Made by a program: the position numbers and the translations under genes. Positions 63,982 to 64,000 of a stretch of 64,000 nucleotides of DNA are shown here, piece after piece; within the stretch, counting starts at the first letter, position 1; every line of letters begins with the position of its first letter. Origin of the DNA: Pelagicoccus mobilis (GTDB lineage: Bacteria > Verrucomicrobiota > Verrucomicrobiia > Opitutales > Opitutaceae). The DNA lies in NCBI RefSeq assembly GCF_016595505.1, contig NZ_JAENIL010000031.1, forward strand, positions 32,137-96,136. Reading direction: 5' to 3'. The notes under the pieces were generated by a model. It saw only the letters and a list, made by a program, of their open reading frames with translations. It had not been told where the DNA came from and ran no database searches.

Positions 63982-64000
63982 CATCGCCGTAGCGCGGCGC

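Overview
The window is a carbohydrate-catabolism region from a bacterium that is most likely a Verrucomicrobiota member of class Opitutia (Opitutales/Puniceicoccales, Pelagicoccus-like). The main clue is the large TonB-dependent receptor, whose mature N-terminus carries the acidic 'ELSPFEVSA' stretch typical of receptors in that group. Gene content agrees: several Gfo/Idh/MocA oxidoreductases, sugar-isomerase TIM barrels, rhamnosidase-like enzymes, a sulfatase, XylR- and LacI-type regulators, and the ThuA and NIF3 families. This placement is inference; there is no rRNA or other phylogenetic marker here.

Layout. 1-4.3 kb: start of a sodium:solute symporter, a GH78-type rhamnosidase and a divergent LacI regulator. 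4.6-14.2 kb (+): a secreted beta-helix protein; a 1408-residue FG-GAP/UnbV + Ig + vanadium haloperoxidase fusion followed by a Gfo/Idh dehydrogenase and a TIM-barrel isomerase; then a cytochrome c-aldose dehydrogenase fusion. 14.4-20.0 kb (-): a secreted M23-fold protein, the TonB receptor and an SGNH esterase. 20.1-31.2 kb (+): an unclassified six-hairpin glycosidase, a sialate O-acetylesterase-type enzyme, a second GH78-like protein, a PepSY membrane protein, a XylR regulator, an esterase and a secreted ADP-ribosylglycohydrolase-fold protein. 31.2-35.4 kb (-): NIF3, a GH140-like hydrolase and a thuB-thuA-like pair. 35.9-41.3 kb: sulfatase, DASS transporter, VOC protein, second ThuA-like protein and CE7 esterase. 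41.3-51.7 kb: an Opp/Dpp-type ABC importer split over two opposing operons, with the solute-binding protein fused to the first permease, plus a hydroxyisobutyrate-dehydrogenase-like enzyme and a tandemly duplicated AraC regulator. 51.7-59.4 kb: a third Gfo/Idh, then GH30, GH2 beta-galactosidase and a GPH sugar symporter. 59.4-62.3 kb: a gene-poor, more A+T-rich stretch ending at tRNA-His. 62.7-63.9 kb: an MFS transporter with a strong terminator.

How it fits together. Much of the window looks like one distributed system for an acetylated, partly sulfated, rhamnose-containing glycan. The TonB receptor would move oligosaccharides across the outer membrane. Esterases, the sulfatase and hydrolases would trim them. 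SSS, DASS and ABC systems would carry products inward. Cytoplasmic rhamnosidases and NAD-dependent sugar oxidoreductase/isomerase pairs would finish the job, perhaps through 3-keto-sugars.

The best evidence for one system is a shared operator-like motif, consensus TTATCCCGTAAA (ideal palindrome TTTACGCGTAAA). It occurs in the gaps before the symporter, the GH78/LacI pair, the haloperoxidase operon, the TonB receptor, the SGNH esterase, the 20 kb operon, the thuBA-like operon, the DASS gene, the ThuA/CE7 pair and near the AraC gene. Two copies flank the LacI gene's own promoter region, so the LacI protein at 3.2 kb is the leading candidate regulator. The GH30/GH2/GPH block lacks the motif and is probably a separate galactan module.
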